This document shows, piece by piece, positions 51,759-61,059 of a stretch of DNA of 64,000 nt. Both the position numbers and the translations under genes were made by a program. The notes under the pieces are model-generated. The model did not search any database, was not told the DNA's origin, and saw nothing but the letters and a program-made list of their open reading frames with translations. Source of the DNA: Streptomyces violaceoruber (GTDB lineage: Bacteria; Actinomycetota; Actinomycetes; Streptomycetales; Streptomycetaceae); assembly GCF_033406955.1 (NCBI RefSeq), contig NZ_CP137734.1:434001-498000 (forward strand). Direction: 5' to 3'. Within the stretch, counting starts at the first letter, position 1, and each line of letters opens with the position of its first letter.

Positions 51759-52964
51759 GTGACTCCCACTCGCGACCGGCCCCTCGTCCTGCTGTCCTTC
51801 GGCCACGCCTGCGTCGACGTCTACCAGGGCAGCGTGGCCGCCCTGGTGCCGTACTTCGTCGCCGAGCGGGCGTACGGCTACGCCGCCGCCTCGGGCGTCG
51901 TCCTCGCCGCCTCGTTGCTGTCGTCGCTGGTGCAGCCACTGTTCGGGGCCCTCACCGACCGGCGGGCGCTGCCGTGGCTGCTGCCGTCGAGCACGCTGAC
52001 CGCCGGGGCGGGCGTCGCCCTCGGGGGCGTCACCGACTCCTACCCGCTCACCCTCGCGGCCGTCGCGGCGGGCGGTGTGGGGATCGCCGCGTACCACCCG
52101 GAGGCGGCACGGGCGGCGCGGGCGGCGGCAGGGGGCAGCCATACGGCGATGGGGTGGTTCTCCCTGGGCGGCAACGTCGGCTTCGCGCTGGCCCCGCCGC
52201 TGGTGTGGGCCGTCGTCGGGGGCGGGGGCCTCGGTGCGTCCTGGCTGCTGGCGCTGCCCGCGGTGGCGGGGGCCGTGCTGTGCGGGGTGGCGGTGCGTTC
52301 GGCCGGGGCGGCGCGGGCGGCGCGGGCGGCGGGCGGCCGTACGGCGGTGGCGGCGGGGAGCGACGACTGGGCGTCCTTCCTGCGGCTCACCGGCGCCGTC
52401 GTGTGCCGTTCCGTCGTGTTCGCCGGCCTGAGCACGTTCGTGGCGCTGTACGTGCGGGAGCGGGTGGGCGGCGGCAGCGCGGCGGGGACGGCGGCGCTGT
52501 TCGTGCTCTACCTGGGCGGCGCGGTGGGCACCGTCGCCGGGGGCCGGCTCGCGGACCGGTACGGGCGGCTGAGGGTGGTGCGGCGGTCGTACGTCCTGAC
52601 GGTCCTCGCGGTGGCCGGGGTCGTCCTCGTGCCCGGTCCCCCGGTGTACCTGTTCGTCGCCCTGACGTCGGCGGGGCTGTACGTGCCGTTCTCCCTGCAC
52701 ATCACGCTGGGCCAGGACTATCTGCCGCGCCGGGTGGGGACGGCGAGCGGGGTGACTCTGGGCCTCGCGGTGAGCGTCGGCGGGCTCGCCGCCCCGGCAC
52801 TGGGCGCACTGGCCGACGCGTCCTCGCTGGGGACGGCCCTGCTGCCGCTGGTGGCGCTGCCCGCCGTGGGCAGGCTGCTCCTGTACGGCCTGCGCGAGCC
52901 GGCCCCGCCCCCGGCCCCGCCTGCCCTCGGGTCACGGACGGCACACGACGCCGACGTGCGGTGA
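51759..52964 (+). CDS. MFS transporter, fosmidomycin-resistance (Fsr)-like
   Basis: 401 aa, about 12 membrane helices. Helix 1 carries LLSFGHACVDVYQGSVAALVPYF and the region AAYHPEAARAARAAAG is the signature of Fsr-like efflux pumps. TMGWFSLGGNVGFALAPPLVW and GGRLADRYGRLRVV support the assignment. It may export a drug or toxic metabolite under AraC control. Start GTG 51759. The last 115 bp (RLLLYGLREPAPPPAPPALG tail) are repeated downstream. Confidence 0.85.
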   Translation: MTPTRDRPLVLLSFGHACVDVYQGSVAALVPYFVAERAYGYAAASGVVLAASLLSSLVQPLFGALTDRRALPWLLPSSTLTAGAGVALGGVTDSYPLTLAAVAAGGVGIAAYHPEAARAARAAAGGSHTAMGWFSLGGNVGFALAPPLVWAVVGGGGLGASWLLALPAVAGAVLCGVAVRSAGAARAARAAGGRTAVAAGSDDWASFLRLTGAVVCRSVVFAGLSTFVALYVRERVGGGSAAGTAALFVLYLGGAVGTVAGGRLADRYGRLRVVRRSYVLTVLAVAGVVLVPGPPVYLFVALTSAGLYVPFSLHITLGQDYLPRRVGTASGVTLGLAVSVGGLAAPALGALADASSLGTALLPLVALPAVGRLLLYGLREPAPPPAPPALGSRTAHDADVR

Positions 52965-53430
52965 GCAACGCCGACGTCCGACGCCGACGTGCGACGCCGA
53001 CGTCCGACGGGCTGTCGACCGGCCGGCCCACCGCGCCGCTCCTCACAGCCGCGCGGTGGCGCTGCCTGCCGTGGGCAGGCTGCTCCAGTGCGGCCCGCGC
53101 GAGCCGGCCCCGCCCCCGACACCGCCCGCCCTCGGGTCACGGACGACACGCGACGCCGAAGTGCGACGCCGACGTGCGACGGGCTTCGACCGGCCGGCCC
53201 ACCGCGCCGCCCCTCACAGCCGTGCGGTGGCGCTGCCCGCCGTGGGCAGGCTGCTCCAGTGCGGCCCGCGCGAGCCGGCCCCGCCCCCGACACCGCCCGC
53301 CCTCGGGTCACGGACGGCACACGACGCCGAAGTGCGGTGAGCAACGCCGACGTCCGACGCCGACGTGCGACGCCGACGTGCGACGGGCTTCGACCGGCCG
53401 GCCCACCGCGCCGCCCCCTCGCAGCCGCGA
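52851..53430 (+). repeat. Tandem partial copies of the MFS 3' end
   Basis: The segment starting GTGGCGCTGCCCGCCGTGGG at 52851 recurs at 53056 and 53227 (offsets 205 and 171 bp). Copies 2 and 3 keep the PREPAPPP-T-PPALGSRT tail with a few substitutions. The spacer with CGACGCCGACGT runs is also repeated. It resembles slippage or unequal crossover at the gene end. Confidence 0.85.
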
Positions 53431-53498
53431 ACCCCGGCGCTCCGCGCGCGGCAGGCGGCGAGGCAGGCGCCGTCCGTCGTCCCGGTCGCCACCGTCGC

Positions 53499-53565
53499 CC
53501 GGGGCGACGCCGCGCCGGGGCGACGCCGCGCCGGGGCGACGCCGCGCCGGGGCGCCGCCGAGGAC
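53499..53565. repeat. 16-bp tandem repeat (four units)
   Basis: The 16-mer GGGGCGACGCCGCGCC repeats at 53501, 53517, 53533 and 53549, the last degenerate. It lies in noncoding DNA between the MFS copies and the TetR gene. No gene is supported in 52965-53606. Confidence 0.8.
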
Positions 53566-53606
53566 ACCGTGACCCGGATCCGCCTCATCCGGTTGACCGC
53601 ACCTCT

Positions 53607-54278
53607 TCACCTGCCGACGCCCGTCACCCCGCCCCGGGGCGTGACGGGCGCCAGCCACATGCCCACGATCGCGTCGACGAGGCCGTCGGCCGCGTCCTGC
53701 CAGCTGGCGCGCGGGGTCGGGCGGTTCTCCGCCAGGGCCCGCTCGCGCTCCTCCGCCGTGTGCACGATGAGGTGCCGGGCCATGTCGCCCCGCTCCGCGC
53801 GGACTTCGTCCGGCAGCGCGGGCATGCACCGGTTGCGCCCCACGATGATCGCCCGCAGGGAGACGGAGGCGCGGGACTCCTCGGTCATGATCTGCCGCAG
53901 CGCCGGGTCGGTCATGACCTGGGCGCAGAACCGCGCGTACCAGGTGGGGCTGCCCAGCGCCGCCAGGTGGTCGAACTGGGGACGGACCAGGCAGTCCACC
54001 CAGTCGCGCAGGTCGGGCGAGTCGCCGAGGGCGGCGAGTTGCCGGGCGCGCAGCTCCTCGACCCGCTCCGAGTGGCGCTGTGCGATGGCCCGGACGAGGT
54101 CCGTCTTGGTGCCGAAGTGGTAGCCGACCGCGGCGTTGTTGCCCTGCCCGGCGGCCTCGCTGACCTGGCGGTTGGAGACCGCGTACACCCCGTGCTCGGC
54201 GAACAGCCGCTCAGCGGTGGTCAGGATCAGCTGCCGGGTCGCGCTGACCTGTTCCGTCCGGACCGCTTTGCCCGCCAT
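53607..54278 (-). CDS. TetR family transcriptional regulator
   Basis: 223 aa from ATG 54278. The HTH is ATRQLILTTAERLFAEHG and VSNRQVSEAAGQGNNAAVGYHFGTK (about residues 12-55), the TetR_N pattern with the typical YHFG turn. The ligand domain is unclassified. It is divergent from the DHA2-type MFS gene (about 245 bp), the classic repressor-pump pair. The start has no strong site; GTG codons 6-9 nt upstream are alternatives. Confidence 0.87.
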   Translation of the reverse strand: MAGKAVRTEQVSATRQLILTTAERLFAEHGVYAVSNRQVSEAAGQGNNAAVGYHFGTKTDLVRAIAQRHSERVEELRARQLAALGDSPDLRDWVDCLVRPQFDHLAALGSPTWYARFCAQVMTDPALRQIMTEESRASVSLRAIIVGRNRCMPALPDEVRAERGDMARHLIVHTAEERERALAENRPTPRASWQDAADGLVDAIVGMWLAPVTPRGGVTGVGR

Positions 54279-54523
54279 GATCACCACCGCGCCGGGACTC
54301 TCTCCGCACCGCCCGCGACGACCAGTCCCTCGAGTCGTCGCAGGTCCGCCGACGTACGGCGGGTTCTCACGAAAGCCTACGGCGCGGCGGCGGGACATCG
54401 CCGACCGGCCCGGACGGGCGTTCGCTCCGCACACCCCGTAGGATACTTCAAGCGACTGACTTAAAGGTTCGCATTCCGGTTTCTCCCGCCCGTCGGGGAA
54501 CTCATCGCTCGAAAGGCTCTTCC
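54279..54523. promoter_or_regulatory. Divergent TetR/MFS promoter region
   Basis: An imperfect inverted repeat ACTTCAAG-CGACTGA-CTTAAAGG (about 54446-54468) is the best operator candidate for the adjacent TetR. It lies 55 bp before the MFS start. Confidence 0.4.
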
Positions 54524-55978
54524 ATGCCCGCTTCCCCCGCCTCACCACGGCCGAACGCCGTGGTGGCGGTACTGGCCCTGGCCGGGATCGTCGTCGCTCT
54601 GATGCAGACCCTGGTCATCCCGATCATCCCGGAGCTGCCGAAGCTCCTGGACGCGTCGGCCTCGGACGCGGCCTGGGCGGTGACCGCCACGCTGCTCGCC
54701 TCCGCGGTGGCCACTCCGGTCGTCGGCCGGCTCGGCGACATGTTCGGCAAGCGGCGGATGCTGCTGCTCAGCCTGGTGCTGCTGATCGCCGGTTCGGCGG
54801 TCTGCGGCCTGAGCGACGCGCTGGTCCCGATGGTCGTCGGCCGCGCCCTGCAGGGCCTGTCGGCCGCCGTGATCCCGCTCGGCATCAGCATCATGCGCGA
54901 CGAACTGCCCGTCGAGCGGCTGGCCGGTGCCACCGCGGTGATGAGCGCCTCCCTCGGCGTCGGCGGCGCGCTCGGCCTGCCCGCCGCCGCGCTGATCGCG
55001 GACAAGCTCGACTGGCACATGCTGTTCTGGCTCTCCGGCACGCTCGGAGCGGTGTCCCTGGTGCTCGTGCTGACACTCGTACCCGAGTCGGCGGTACGCA
55101 CCGGCGGCCGCTTCGACCTGCTCGGCGGCATCGGCATGGCCGCCGGCCTCGCGAGCCTGCTGCTGGCCATCTCCAAGGGCGGCGACTGGGGCTGGACCTC
55201 GGGCACCACCCTGGGCCTGTTCGCGGCGGCCGTGGTGATCCTGCTGGTCTGGGGCTGGTGGGAGCTGCACACCCCGGAGCCCCTGGTGGACCTGCGCACC
55301 ACCGCCCGCCGCCAGGTGCTGTTCACCAACCTGGCGTCCGTCGCCATCGGCTTCTCGATGTTCGCGATGTCCCTCGTCCTTCCGCAGCTGCTGCAGTTGC
55401 CCGAGGCCACCGGTTACGGACTCGGCCGCTCGCTGCTGACCACGGGTCTGGTGATGGCGCCGTCCGGTTTGGTGATGATGGCGTTCGCCCCGGTCTCCGC
55501 GAAGGTCTCCAAGTCCAGGGGACCGAAGGTGACGCTGATGATCGGCGCCCTGATCGTGGCGGCCGGCTACGGCCTGAACATCGTGCTGATGGCCGAGGTC
55601 TGGCACCTGGTCCTGGTCTCCTGCGTCATCAGCGCGGGCATCGGCTTCGCCTACGGCGCCATGCCGTCGCTGATCATGGGTGCGGTGCCGCCGAGCGAGA
55701 CGGCCGCCGCGAACAGCCTCAACACCCTGATGCGGTCGCTCGGCACGTCGGTCGCCAGTGCCATCGCCGGTGTGATCCTGGCCCAGATGACCATCGACCT
55801 CGGCGGCTTCGCCCTGCCGTCCGAGAACGCGTTCAAGGTGGTCATGGCCATCGGCGCGGGCGCGGCCCTGCTGGCCACCGCCCTCGCGTCCTTCATCCCC
55901 CGGCACCGCCCGGCCGGCACCCCGGCGGGCCCGGTTCCGGCCGACGGTGCCGCGTCGGAGCCCGCCTCCGTCCGCTGA
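54524..55978 (+). CDS. MFS drug transporter (DHA2, EmrB/QacA-like)
   Basis: 484 aa with 14 predicted helices. It has LVIPIIPELPKLL in helix 1, GRLGDMFGKRRMLL (motif A), GRALQGLSAAVIPLGISIMRDELP (motif B) and SASLGVGGALGLPAAALIADKLDWHMLFW (motif C). The 14-helix layout is DHA2, typical of multidrug and antiseptic exporters. Likely repressed by the divergent TetR and induced by its substrate. ATG 54524. Confidence 0.9.
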   Translation: MPASPASPRPNAVVAVLALAGIVVALMQTLVIPIIPELPKLLDASASDAAWAVTATLLASAVATPVVGRLGDMFGKRRMLLLSLVLLIAGSAVCGLSDALVPMVVGRALQGLSAAVIPLGISIMRDELPVERLAGATAVMSASLGVGGALGLPAAALIADKLDWHMLFWLSGTLGAVSLVLVLTLVPESAVRTGGRFDLLGGIGMAAGLASLLLAISKGGDWGWTSGTTLGLFAAAVVILLVWGWWELHTPEPLVDLRTTARRQVLFTNLASVAIGFSMFAMSLVLPQLLQLPEATGYGLGRSLLTTGLVMAPSGLVMMAFAPVSAKVSKSRGPKVTLMIGALIVAAGYGLNIVLMAEVWHLVLVSCVISAGIGFAYGAMPSLIMGAVPPSETAAANSLNTLMRSLGTSVASAIAGVILAQMTIDLGGFALPSENAFKVVMAIGAGAALLATALASFIPRHRPAGTPAGPVPADGAASEPASVR

Positions 55979-56074
55979 CGGCGACGGCGCCGGTCCCGCC
56001 CGGGTCCGGCGCCGTTCAGGCGAACCTGGCGGGCAACGCGCGTGACGGCGCCCCGGCGGGTCGAGTACTGACCC

Positions 56075-57055
56075 GTGGAGCTGCCGCCGATCCCTCCGAT
56101 GCTCGCCACCCCCGGCACCCTGCCGCCCGCCGGGCAGGACACGCGCTGGGCCTACGAGACCAAGCAGGACGGACAGCGGGTGGTGGTCTACCTGCCCGGC
56201 GACGGAAGCGTCCTGCTGCGTGCCCGCTCCGGCCAGGACATCACCGCCGCCTATCCGGAACTGGCTCCGCTCGCCACCGCGCTCGGCGGGACCCCCGCCG
56301 TACTGGACGGGGAGGTGCTGGCCCTGGACGAACAGGGCCGTGCCGATTTCCAGTTGCTCCAGTCCCGGATGGGCCTCGCGCACACCCCGGCCCGGGCGGC
56401 GCACCGGGCGGCGAAGGTCCCCGTCCACCTGGTGCTCTTCGACGCCCTGCACCTGGCGGGCCGCTCCCTGCTGCGCCTGCCCTACACCGGCCGCCGTGAG
56501 CGGCTCACGGACCTCGGGCTGAACGGGCCGTCGTGGTCGACCCCGGCCGCGCTGGTCGGGCACGGCGCACAGGCCCTGCGGGCCACCCGCGAGCACGGCC
56601 TGGAGGGGCTGGTGTGCAAGCGGCTGGACTCGGTGTACGAGCCCGGGGTCCGCTCCCGGGCCTGGATCAAGATCCGCAACATGCGCAGCGAGGACGTCGT
56701 GGTGGGCGGCTGGCTGCCCGGCAAGGGGCGGCTCGGCGGTCTCCCGGGCGCCGTCCTGGTCGGCCAGCGCGCCGCTGGCCGGCTGCGCTACGTCGGCGGG
56801 GTCGGCACCGGCTGGAGCGCGGGCGAGCGCACCGAGCTGGCCGCGCTGCTGGCGGCCGCGGCCAGTGACGTCTGCCCCTTCGACCCGGTGCCGCGGGTGC
56901 CGGGGGCGCGCTGGGTCGTGCCCCGGCTGGTCGGCGAGGTCCGCTACAGCACCCGCACCCGGGAGGGCATGCTGCGCCAGCCGTCCTGGCTCAGGCTCCG
57001 TCCGGACCTGGCACCCGAGGAGTCGGCCGCGGACCTGCCGGACGACCTGGCGTGA
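56075..57055 (+). CDS. ATP-dependent DNA ligase (LigC-type)
   Basis: 326 aa, with an adenylation domain and OB-fold only. Motif I is YETKQDGQR (Lys is the AMP-accepting residue), motif III VHLVLFDALHLAG, motif IV EHGLEGLVCKRLD and motif V RAWIKIRN. The OB-fold with KGRLGGLPGAVLVGQ follows. There are no polymerase or phosphoesterase domains, so it is like the LigC nick-sealing enzymes. It could work with the LigD-PE protein encoded 9 kb away. GTG 56075. Confidence 0.9.
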   Translation: MELPPIPPMLATPGTLPPAGQDTRWAYETKQDGQRVVVYLPGDGSVLLRARSGQDITAAYPELAPLATALGGTPAVLDGEVLALDEQGRADFQLLQSRMGLAHTPARAAHRAAKVPVHLVLFDALHLAGRSLLRLPYTGRRERLTDLGLNGPSWSTPAALVGHGAQALRATREHGLEGLVCKRLDSVYEPGVRSRAWIKIRNMRSEDVVVGGWLPGKGRLGGLPGAVLVGQRAAGRLRYVGGVGTGWSAGERTELAALLAAAASDVCPFDPVPRVPGARWVVPRLVGEVRYSTRTREGMLRQPSWLRLRPDLAPEESAADLPDDLA

Positions 57056-57196
57056 GAGTGTGACTGCGGGTCAGGTGTTGGGCTCGCCTTCACCGCGGGG
57101 ACGCCCGTGCGCCCTTGGCGCGGGAGGGAAAAGAGGGGACCCTGAACTCCCCTTCCCCCCACAGCCGTTGGGCTGCGCCAGCCCGAGGAGGACACG

Positions 57197-57973
57197 ATGT
57201 CCCCGCGTACCCCCACGACGCCCCGCCGGAGATGGCTCACCGTACCGCTCGGTGCCCTCGCCCTCGTCGTCGCCTTTCCCGCCACCGCCTTCGCCGCCCC
57301 GCCGCCGGGGCTGCCCGGCAACGCCGACGGCCTGGAGCGGATGTACCAGCCCGCCTACGACTACGACACCGACGGCTGCTATCCCACCCCGGCCATCGGC
57401 GCCGACGGAGCGGTCAACGGCGGACTGAACCCGACCGGGGCGCTCAACGGCAACTGCCGGGACGCCTCCGACCTGGACAACACCAACGGCTACGCGCGTG
57501 CCAAGTGCGACGGCGACTGGTGCGCCTACATCTACGGCCTCTACTTCGAGAAGGACCAGGCCCTGCCCGGGACGAGCCTCGGCGGCCACCGGCACGACTG
57601 GGAGCACGTGGTGGTGTGGGTGAGGGAGGGCACCGTGCAGTACGTGTCGACCTCGAACCACGGCTCGTTCAGCGTGCACGAGCGCTCCGCCGTCCGCTTC
57701 GACGGCACCCACCCGAAGATCGTCTACCACAAGGACGGCATCGGCACCCACTGCTTCCGCCCGGCGACCGCGGGCGACGAGCCCCCGGAGAACCACAAGG
57801 GCGCCTGGCAGTACCCGGCCCTGGTGGGCTGGAACGGCTATCCGGCGGGCCTGCGCGAGAAACTGAGCGGCTACGACTTCGGCAGCGCCAACTTCGGCCT
57901 CAAGGACGGCAGCTTCGCCTCCCACCTGGCCGCCGCCAAGCCCGCCGGCATCCCCTTCGACCCGAACGCCTGA
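57197..57973 (+). CDS. Secreted NPP1/NLP family protein
   Basis: 258 aa with a Sec signal peptide (cleavage near residue 33, [11 protein letters not shown]). The hallmark motif GHRHDWE is at residues 130-136, preceded by [18 protein letters not shown] and followed by [19 protein letters not shown]. These are the conserved metal-binding and central motifs of necrosis- and ethylene-inducing proteins (NLPs), plant cytolysins found in some microbes including streptomycetes. Start ATG 57197 with GAGGAGG upstream. Activity on plants is not proved here. Confidence 0.9.
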   Translation: MSPRTPTTPRRRWLTVPLGALALVVAFPATAFAAPPPGLPGNADGLERMYQPAYDYDTDGCYPTPAIGADGAVNGGLNPTGALNGNCRDASDLDNTNGYARAKCDGDWCAYIYGLYFEKDQALPGTSLGGHRHDWEHVVVWVREGTVQYVSTSNHGSFSVHERSAVRFDGTHPKIVYHKDGIGTHCFRPATAGDEPPENHKGAWQYPALVGWNGYPAGLREKLSGYDFGSANFGLKDGSFASHLAAAKPAGIPFDPNA

Positions 57974-58046
57974 CCCCGGGGGCGGACAGTGGGCCGGTCG
58001 GGCGAAGCGGTCGGCCCGGGCGCCCCCGGAGCACTATCGTGTGCGC

Positions 58047-58982
58047 ATGTCCGCCCCCGAACTCATCCGCATCGTCTCCCGCGACTCCCCCATGGCACTG
58101 GCTCAGGTCGAGCGCGTCCGGGCCGAGTTGGCCGCCCTCCACCCCGGCGTCCGCACCGAGGTCGTACCGGTGCGGACCACCGGCGACAAGTGGCTCGGTG
58201 ACCTGTCCCAGGTGGAGGGCAAGGGCGCGTTCACCAAGGAGGTCGACGCCGCCCTGCTGTCGGGCGAGGCCGATCTCGCGGTGCACTGCGTCAAGGACGT
58301 GCCCGCCGACCGGCCGCTGCCCGCCGGTACGGTCTTCGCCGCGTTCCTGAAGCGGGACGACGTGCGGGACGCGCTCGTCCACCCGGACGGGCTCACGCTG
58401 GACGAGCTGCCGGACGGGACGCGGGTCGGCACGTCCTCCGTGCGCCGTGTCGCCCAGCTGGCCGCCACCCACCCGCACCTGCGGTGCGTCCCCTTCCGCG
58501 GCAACGCCAACCGGCGGCTGGCGAAGCTGGCCGCGGGCGAGGCGGACGCGCTGCTGCTCGCCGTCTCCGGGCTGGAGCGCATCGGCCGGACCGACGTGAT
58601 CAGCGAGGTCCTGTCCACCGAGACGATGACGCCGCCGATCGGCGCGGGCATCCTCGCCCTGCAGTGCCGCGAGGGCGACCGTGCGCTGATCGAGGCGGTC
58701 AGCGCACTCGGCGACCCCCGCACGCACCGGGAGGCCACGGCGGAGCGGATGTTCCTGCACGTCCTGCAGGGGCACTGCAACAGCCCGATCGCCGGGCACG
58801 CACAGGTGGACCGGAGCGGTGAACTCTCGTTGCGGGCCTGCGTGTTCACCCCCGACGGCAAGGTCCGGCTGAACGCGCACGAGTGGGCCGGCCGCCTCGA
58901 CCCGGCGACCCTGGGCACGTCGGTCGCGGTGGCCCTGCTGCGGCAGGGCGCCCGGGAGATCATCGACGGCATCGCGCACTGA
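58047..58982 (+). CDS. hemC: Hydroxymethylbilane synthase (porphobilinogen deaminase)
   Basis: 311 aa. Family motifs are [46 protein letters not shown] (catalytic Asp), GTSSVRR and [12 protein letters not shown]. The dipyrromethane cofactor Cys is in [13 protein letters not shown]. It condenses four porphobilinogens into hydroxymethylbilane. No other haem gene is adjacent, so this may be a second copy rather than the hemC of the main cluster. ATG 58047 has no obvious ribosome binding site; a leaderless message is possible. Confidence 0.9.
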   Translation: MSAPELIRIVSRDSPMALAQVERVRAELAALHPGVRTEVVPVRTTGDKWLGDLSQVEGKGAFTKEVDAALLSGEADLAVHCVKDVPADRPLPAGTVFAAFLKRDDVRDALVHPDGLTLDELPDGTRVGTSSVRRVAQLAATHPHLRCVPFRGNANRRLAKLAAGEADALLLAVSGLERIGRTDVISEVLSTETMTPPIGAGILALQCREGDRALIEAVSALGDPRTHREATAERMFLHVLQGHCNSPIAGHAQVDRSGELSLRACVFTPDGKVRLNAHEWAGRLDPATLGTSVAVALLRQGAREIIDGIAH

Positions 58983-59001
58983 GCGGCGGCCGCCCGGCGG
59001 G

Positions 59002-59526
59002 TCAGGCGGTGCCCTCCTCCGACTGGCCCCGCAGGTACGCGCTCACCTGGTGTACGAGGCCCTCGTCCCGCACCCCGCCGCACGGGGCGGCGCCGGCGCC
59101 GTCGGGCAGTCCGGGGGCGCCGCTCCACAGCCGGCGGTCGGCCCACTCCTCATCCACCCTCAGCTGCACCTGGACGTCGACCTGGCTCAGGCTCGCCTCC
59201 GGGCCGGCCGCGTAGAGCACGGCGGTGGCCCGGCGCAGCGGGTAGACGTCGAAGCCCTCGATGAACTGGGAGTTGCGCCAGTCGAGGAAGGCGCTCTCCC
59301 CGTCGGGGCCGATCCGCACGTCGATCTGGCCGTCCTCCAGGTGGATGCCGAGGTGCCGTACGCCCCGGTTCTCGACGGTCACCCGGACCCGGAAGTACGT
59401 CAGCCCCTCGGCGGCGTCGTCGCGGCCCCGCGGCGGCTCGGCCGGCTCAAGACGGTGGACGCGGACCCGCAGGCCGGGGTGCTCGTCGTACTCCTGCCAG
59501 TCCCCGACCACGTTCGGCTCGTACAC
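59002..59526 (-). CDS. Hypothetical protein
   Basis: 174 aa, starting MYEPNVVGDWQEYDEHPGLRV at GTG 59526 (GAGAGGGG upstream). The beta-rich pattern LTYFRVRVTVENRGVRHLGIHLEDG resembles a DUF4352-like immunoglobulin-type domain, but the match is weak and there is no signal peptide. Convergent with the hemC gene. Confidence 0.6.
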   Translation of the reverse strand: MYEPNVVGDWQEYDEHPGLRVRVHRLEPAEPPRGRDDAAEGLTYFRVRVTVENRGVRHLGIHLEDGQIDVRIGPDGESAFLDWRNSQFIEGFDVYPLRRATAVLYAAGPEASLSQVDVQVQLRVDEEWADRRLWSGAPGLPDGAGAAPCGGVRDEGLVHQVSAYLRGQSEEGTA

Positions 59527-59829
59527 GGTGCCCCTCTCGACCTCTCGACGCTGCTTCCTATCCGTACGCTCAGCACACTGTCAAATGAGCGGAATGCGCC
59601 GTGGCCAGGGGCTTCGTCCTTTTTGATCGGTGATCAAGCGCTGCCCAGCGACGATCCGCCGACGCCGGTGCGCGCGATCACCGGGAGCGTGCCGCACATC
59701 ACGTCCCGCGACGGGGCGGCCGCACCGGTCACCGGCAGGCAGCCGTTCGAGTGGCCGTCCGGGGGATTCGCGCTCAGTATCCATATATACGAGGACTTGC
59801 CAGCACCCCTGCTGAGGGAGGTGCGCGTG
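59527..59829. promoter_or_regulatory. Upstream region of the sigma factor gene
   Basis: About 300 bp. TTGATC-GGT-GATCAA (59623-59637) is a perfect 6-bp inverted repeat and a possible operator. The AT-rich CCATATATACGAGG (about 59781) could be a promoter -10 region. No gene is supported. Confidence 0.4.
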
Positions 59830-60621
59830 ATGCGTGTCGCCGGCAGAACCCAGCCCCACCCGCACGACGACGCTCCCGACACGGCCGCGGCGTTCGAACG
59901 GCTCGCCGGGCTGCCCGAGGGACCGGAGCGCAAGGCGCTGCGGGACGATCTGATCCGGGTCTGGCTGCCCATGGCCGAGCGGATCGCCGTCCGCTTCCGG
60001 GGCCGCGGCGAGAACCTGGAGGATCTCTATCAGGTGGCGGCCCTAGGCCTGGTCAAGGCCGTCGACCACTACGACCCGGAGCGCGGCCACGCCTTCGAGG
60101 CGTACGCGGTGCCGACCGTGACCGGTGAGATCAAACGGCATTTCCGCGACCACATGTGGACGCTGCACGTACCCCGCCGGATCCAGGACCTGCGCAACCG
60201 GGTCCGCAAGTCGGCGAAGGAACTGGCGCAGACCACGCCGGGGCGTGCCCCGACCGTCGAGGAGATCGCCGAGCACGCGCAGCTGACCACCGCCGAGGTG
60301 CGCACCGGCATGGAGGCCCTGGAGTGCTTCTCGGCCCTGTCGCTGGAGGCGGAGATGCCCGGCACCGACGGGTACGCCCTCGGCGACGCGCTGGGCGGCC
60401 CCGATCCCGCCTTCGACGCGGTGGTGGACCGGGTGGCCGTCCGGCCCTGCCTGGAGGCACTGCCCGAGCGCGAACGCACCATCCTCTACCTGCGCTTCTT
60501 CGGAGGGATGACCCAGAGCCGCATCGCCCAGCAGCTCGGCATCTCGCAGATGCACGTCTCCCGGCTGCTCACCGGCTGCTTCGACCGGATACGTGAGGAG
60601 ATCCTGGCGGAGGCCCGCTGA
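59830..60621 (+). CDS. RNA polymerase sigma factor, SigB/SigF/SigG family
   Basis: 263 aa. Region 2 is VWLPMAERIAVRFRGRGENLEDLYQVAALGLVKAVDHYDPERGHAFEAYAVPTVTGEIKRHFRDH. Region 3 is LRNRVRKSAKELAQTTPGRAPTVEEIAEHAQL, and region 4 is LPERERTILYLRFFGGMTQSRIAQQLGISQMHVSRLL. This is the general-stress/sporulation type of sigma factor in Streptomyces, normally controlled by an anti-sigma and STAS pair, which is not in the window. ATG 59830 has GAGGGAG 9 nt upstream. It overlaps the convergent ANTAR gene by 53 bp. Confidence 0.9.
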   Translation: MRVAGRTQPHPHDDAPDTAAAFERLAGLPEGPERKALRDDLIRVWLPMAERIAVRFRGRGENLEDLYQVAALGLVKAVDHYDPERGHAFEAYAVPTVTGEIKRHFRDHMWTLHVPRRIQDLRNRVRKSAKELAQTTPGRAPTVEEIAEHAQLTTAEVRTGMEALECFSALSLEAEMPGTDGYALGDALGGPDPAFDAVVDRVAVRPCLEALPERERTILYLRFFGGMTQSRIAQQLGISQMHVSRLLTGCFDRIREEILAEAR

Positions 60622-60940
60622 GCCCGGGCCGCCCCAGGCGGTCCTCCAGGGCGGTCAGGATGTCCGGCGGTATCACTCCGGTGCGCCCCCAGATGAGTAT
60701 CGCTTCCGCCACATTGCGGAGTTTGATGTTCGTATGCTGGGAAACTTCCTTCAGGACGATCCACCCCTCGTCCGGCGTCACCCCGCCGAGGGCGATGACC
60801 ACCCCTATGGCCTGATCGACGACGGCGTGCGAGACGACCGCCTCCTTGAGCTGCCGCACCTGCTCCTGCAGCCGGAAGATCTGGTCCGGGTCGGAGTCCG
60901 GCCCGGGGTCCGGGCGCACGTCGGTGGGGGGCACGGTCAC
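60569..60940 (-). CDS. ANTAR domain protein
   Basis: 123 aa with a coiled coil (LQEQVRQLKEAVVS) and the ANTAR three-helix bundle (VVDQAIGVVIALGGVTPDEGWIVLKEVSQHTNIKLRNVAEAIL). ANTAR proteins bind paired hairpins in RNA leaders and prevent termination. There is no GAF or receiver domain, so it is a single-domain regulator. GTG 60940. The C-terminus overlaps the end of the sigma gene on the other strand. Confidence 0.85.
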   Translation of the reverse strand: MTVPPTDVRPDPGPDSDPDQIFRLQEQVRQLKEAVVSHAVVDQAIGVVIALGGVTPDEGWIVLKEVSQHTNIKLRNVAEAILIWGRTGVIPPDILTALEDRLGRPGLSGPPPGSPHVSGRSSR

Positions 60941-61059
60941 CTCGGGGCCTCCGTTTCGGCGCCATGTGCGGGGTACTCGCCAGGCGCCCGCCGCACTCCC
61001 GGCCGGACACTGGTGTGGAGCCGGTGACTGCCGGTGGACGAGACCAGGACGCGACTGCC

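Noticed and set aside
53056..53340. 94-aa plus-strand frame as a gene
   Set aside because: It consists of two repeated copies of the preceding MFS gene's 3' end and has no ribosome binding site.
59050..59829. Long N-terminal extension of the sigma factor
   Set aside because: It is antisense to the gene at 59002-59526 and lacks sigma-like sequence; the ribosome binding site is just before ATG 59830.
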